Shown here piece after piece: positions 5,126 through 5,274 of a stretch of 5,274 nt of DNA. Under the pieces are notes generated by a model, which was given only the letters and a program-made list of their open reading frames with translations, searched no databases and was not told the origin of the DNA. Each line of letters opens with the position of its first letter. Position 1 is the first letter of the stretch. Source of the stretch: Clostridia bacterium (GTDB lineage Bacteria; Bacillota; Clostridia; CAKSNL01; HGM11501); NCBI GenBank assembly GCA_030535815.1, contig JAUNRD010000155.1, positions 1 to 5,274 on the forward strand, written 5' to 3'. The translations under genes were made by a program, and so were the position numbers.

Positions 5126-5274
5126 GTGAGTCAAGCGGCTATAGAATTAAAAAATATAACAAAAACCTTCGGAAGCGTTGTGGCAAACAAAAACGTAAAT
5201 CTCACCGTGAATAAGGGAGAAATTCTTTCCGTTTTAGGAGAAAACGGAAGCGGGAAGACAACTCTTATGAACAT
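5126..5274 (+). CDS. ABC transporter ATP-binding protein, N-terminal part, 3' end outside window
   Basis: The first 49 codons of an ABC transporter ATPase are visible, cut by the right edge. The translation reads SQAAIELKNITKTFGSVVAN after the initiator and continues to a Walker A motif GENGSGKTT (about residues 37-45) followed by LMN. The A-loop aromatic is probably Phe16 in KTFGS. The pattern I-E-L-x-N-I-T-K-x-F-G-x-V-x-A-N and LGENGSGKTTLMN matches ATPases of sugar/nucleoside-type importers (RbsA/NupA-like), which usually have two fused nucleotide-binding domains of about 500 residues in total. That fits the BMP lipoprotein gene just upstream; permease genes would be expected next. The start is GTG, chosen from the AAGGAG site seven bases upstream. 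It would energise import at the cytoplasmic face of the membrane. Family certain, exact subfamily inferred. Confidence 0.9.
   Translation, partial: MSQAAIELKNITKTFGSVVANKNVNLTVNKGEILSVLGENGSGKTTLMN

Noticed and set aside
1..5274. CRISPR arrays, tRNA/rRNA genes, insertion sequences, phage or defence genes
   Set aside because: No regularly spaced repeats, RNA gene signatures, transposase motifs or related proteins were seen on either strand.

Overview
The window looks like an ordinary chromosomal stretch from a low-to-moderate GC member of the Bacillota, most likely class Clostridia. The reasons are near-consensus TTGACA/TATAAT promoters, GGAGG-type ribosome binding sites, hairpin-plus-T-tract terminators, and protein families typical of anaerobic gut or sediment Firmicutes. 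The genus cannot be read from the sequence. All five genes point the same way (+), and no gap between genes exceeds 190 bases.

Layout: (1) Bases 1-789 are the C-terminal half of a sodium:solute symporter (SSS family), cut by the window edge. (2) Bases 790-888 hold two overlapping hairpins and no visible promoter. (3) Bases 889-2523 encode an AMP-forming acyl-CoA ligase, ended by a 16-bp perfect-stem terminator. (4) Bases 2580-3572 carry a stand-alone PLP-dependent cysteine-synthase-family gene with a near-ideal extended -10 promoter and its own terminator. (5) Bases 3573-3760 are a leader region with a probable promoter and a hairpin close to the expected transcript start. (6) Bases 3761-4996 encode a BMP-family (basic membrane protein, PnrA-like) lipoprotein with codon use suggesting high expression, then a strong terminator. 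(7) A new consensus promoter at 5058-5086 drives the start of an ABC transporter ATPase gene (GTG start at 5126), cut by the right edge.

How the genes fit together: the symporter and CoA ligase may form an uptake-and-activation pair for a carboxylic acid (inference). The BMP lipoprotein and ABC ATPase are almost certainly parts of one importer of the nucleoside-uptake type, with permease genes expected beyond the right edge. The cysteine-synthase-like gene is an independent unit, and its substrate-binding loops differ from classical O-acetylserine sulfhydrylase.

No mobile element, CRISPR array, RNA gene or plainly novel multi-gene system is visible. The observations most worth checking are the overlapping hairpins at 797-854, the altered active-site loops of the cysteine-synthase homologue, a near-palindrome over the -35 box at 5047-5062, and an ATG-TGA start-stop overlapping the GTG start of the ATPase gene.
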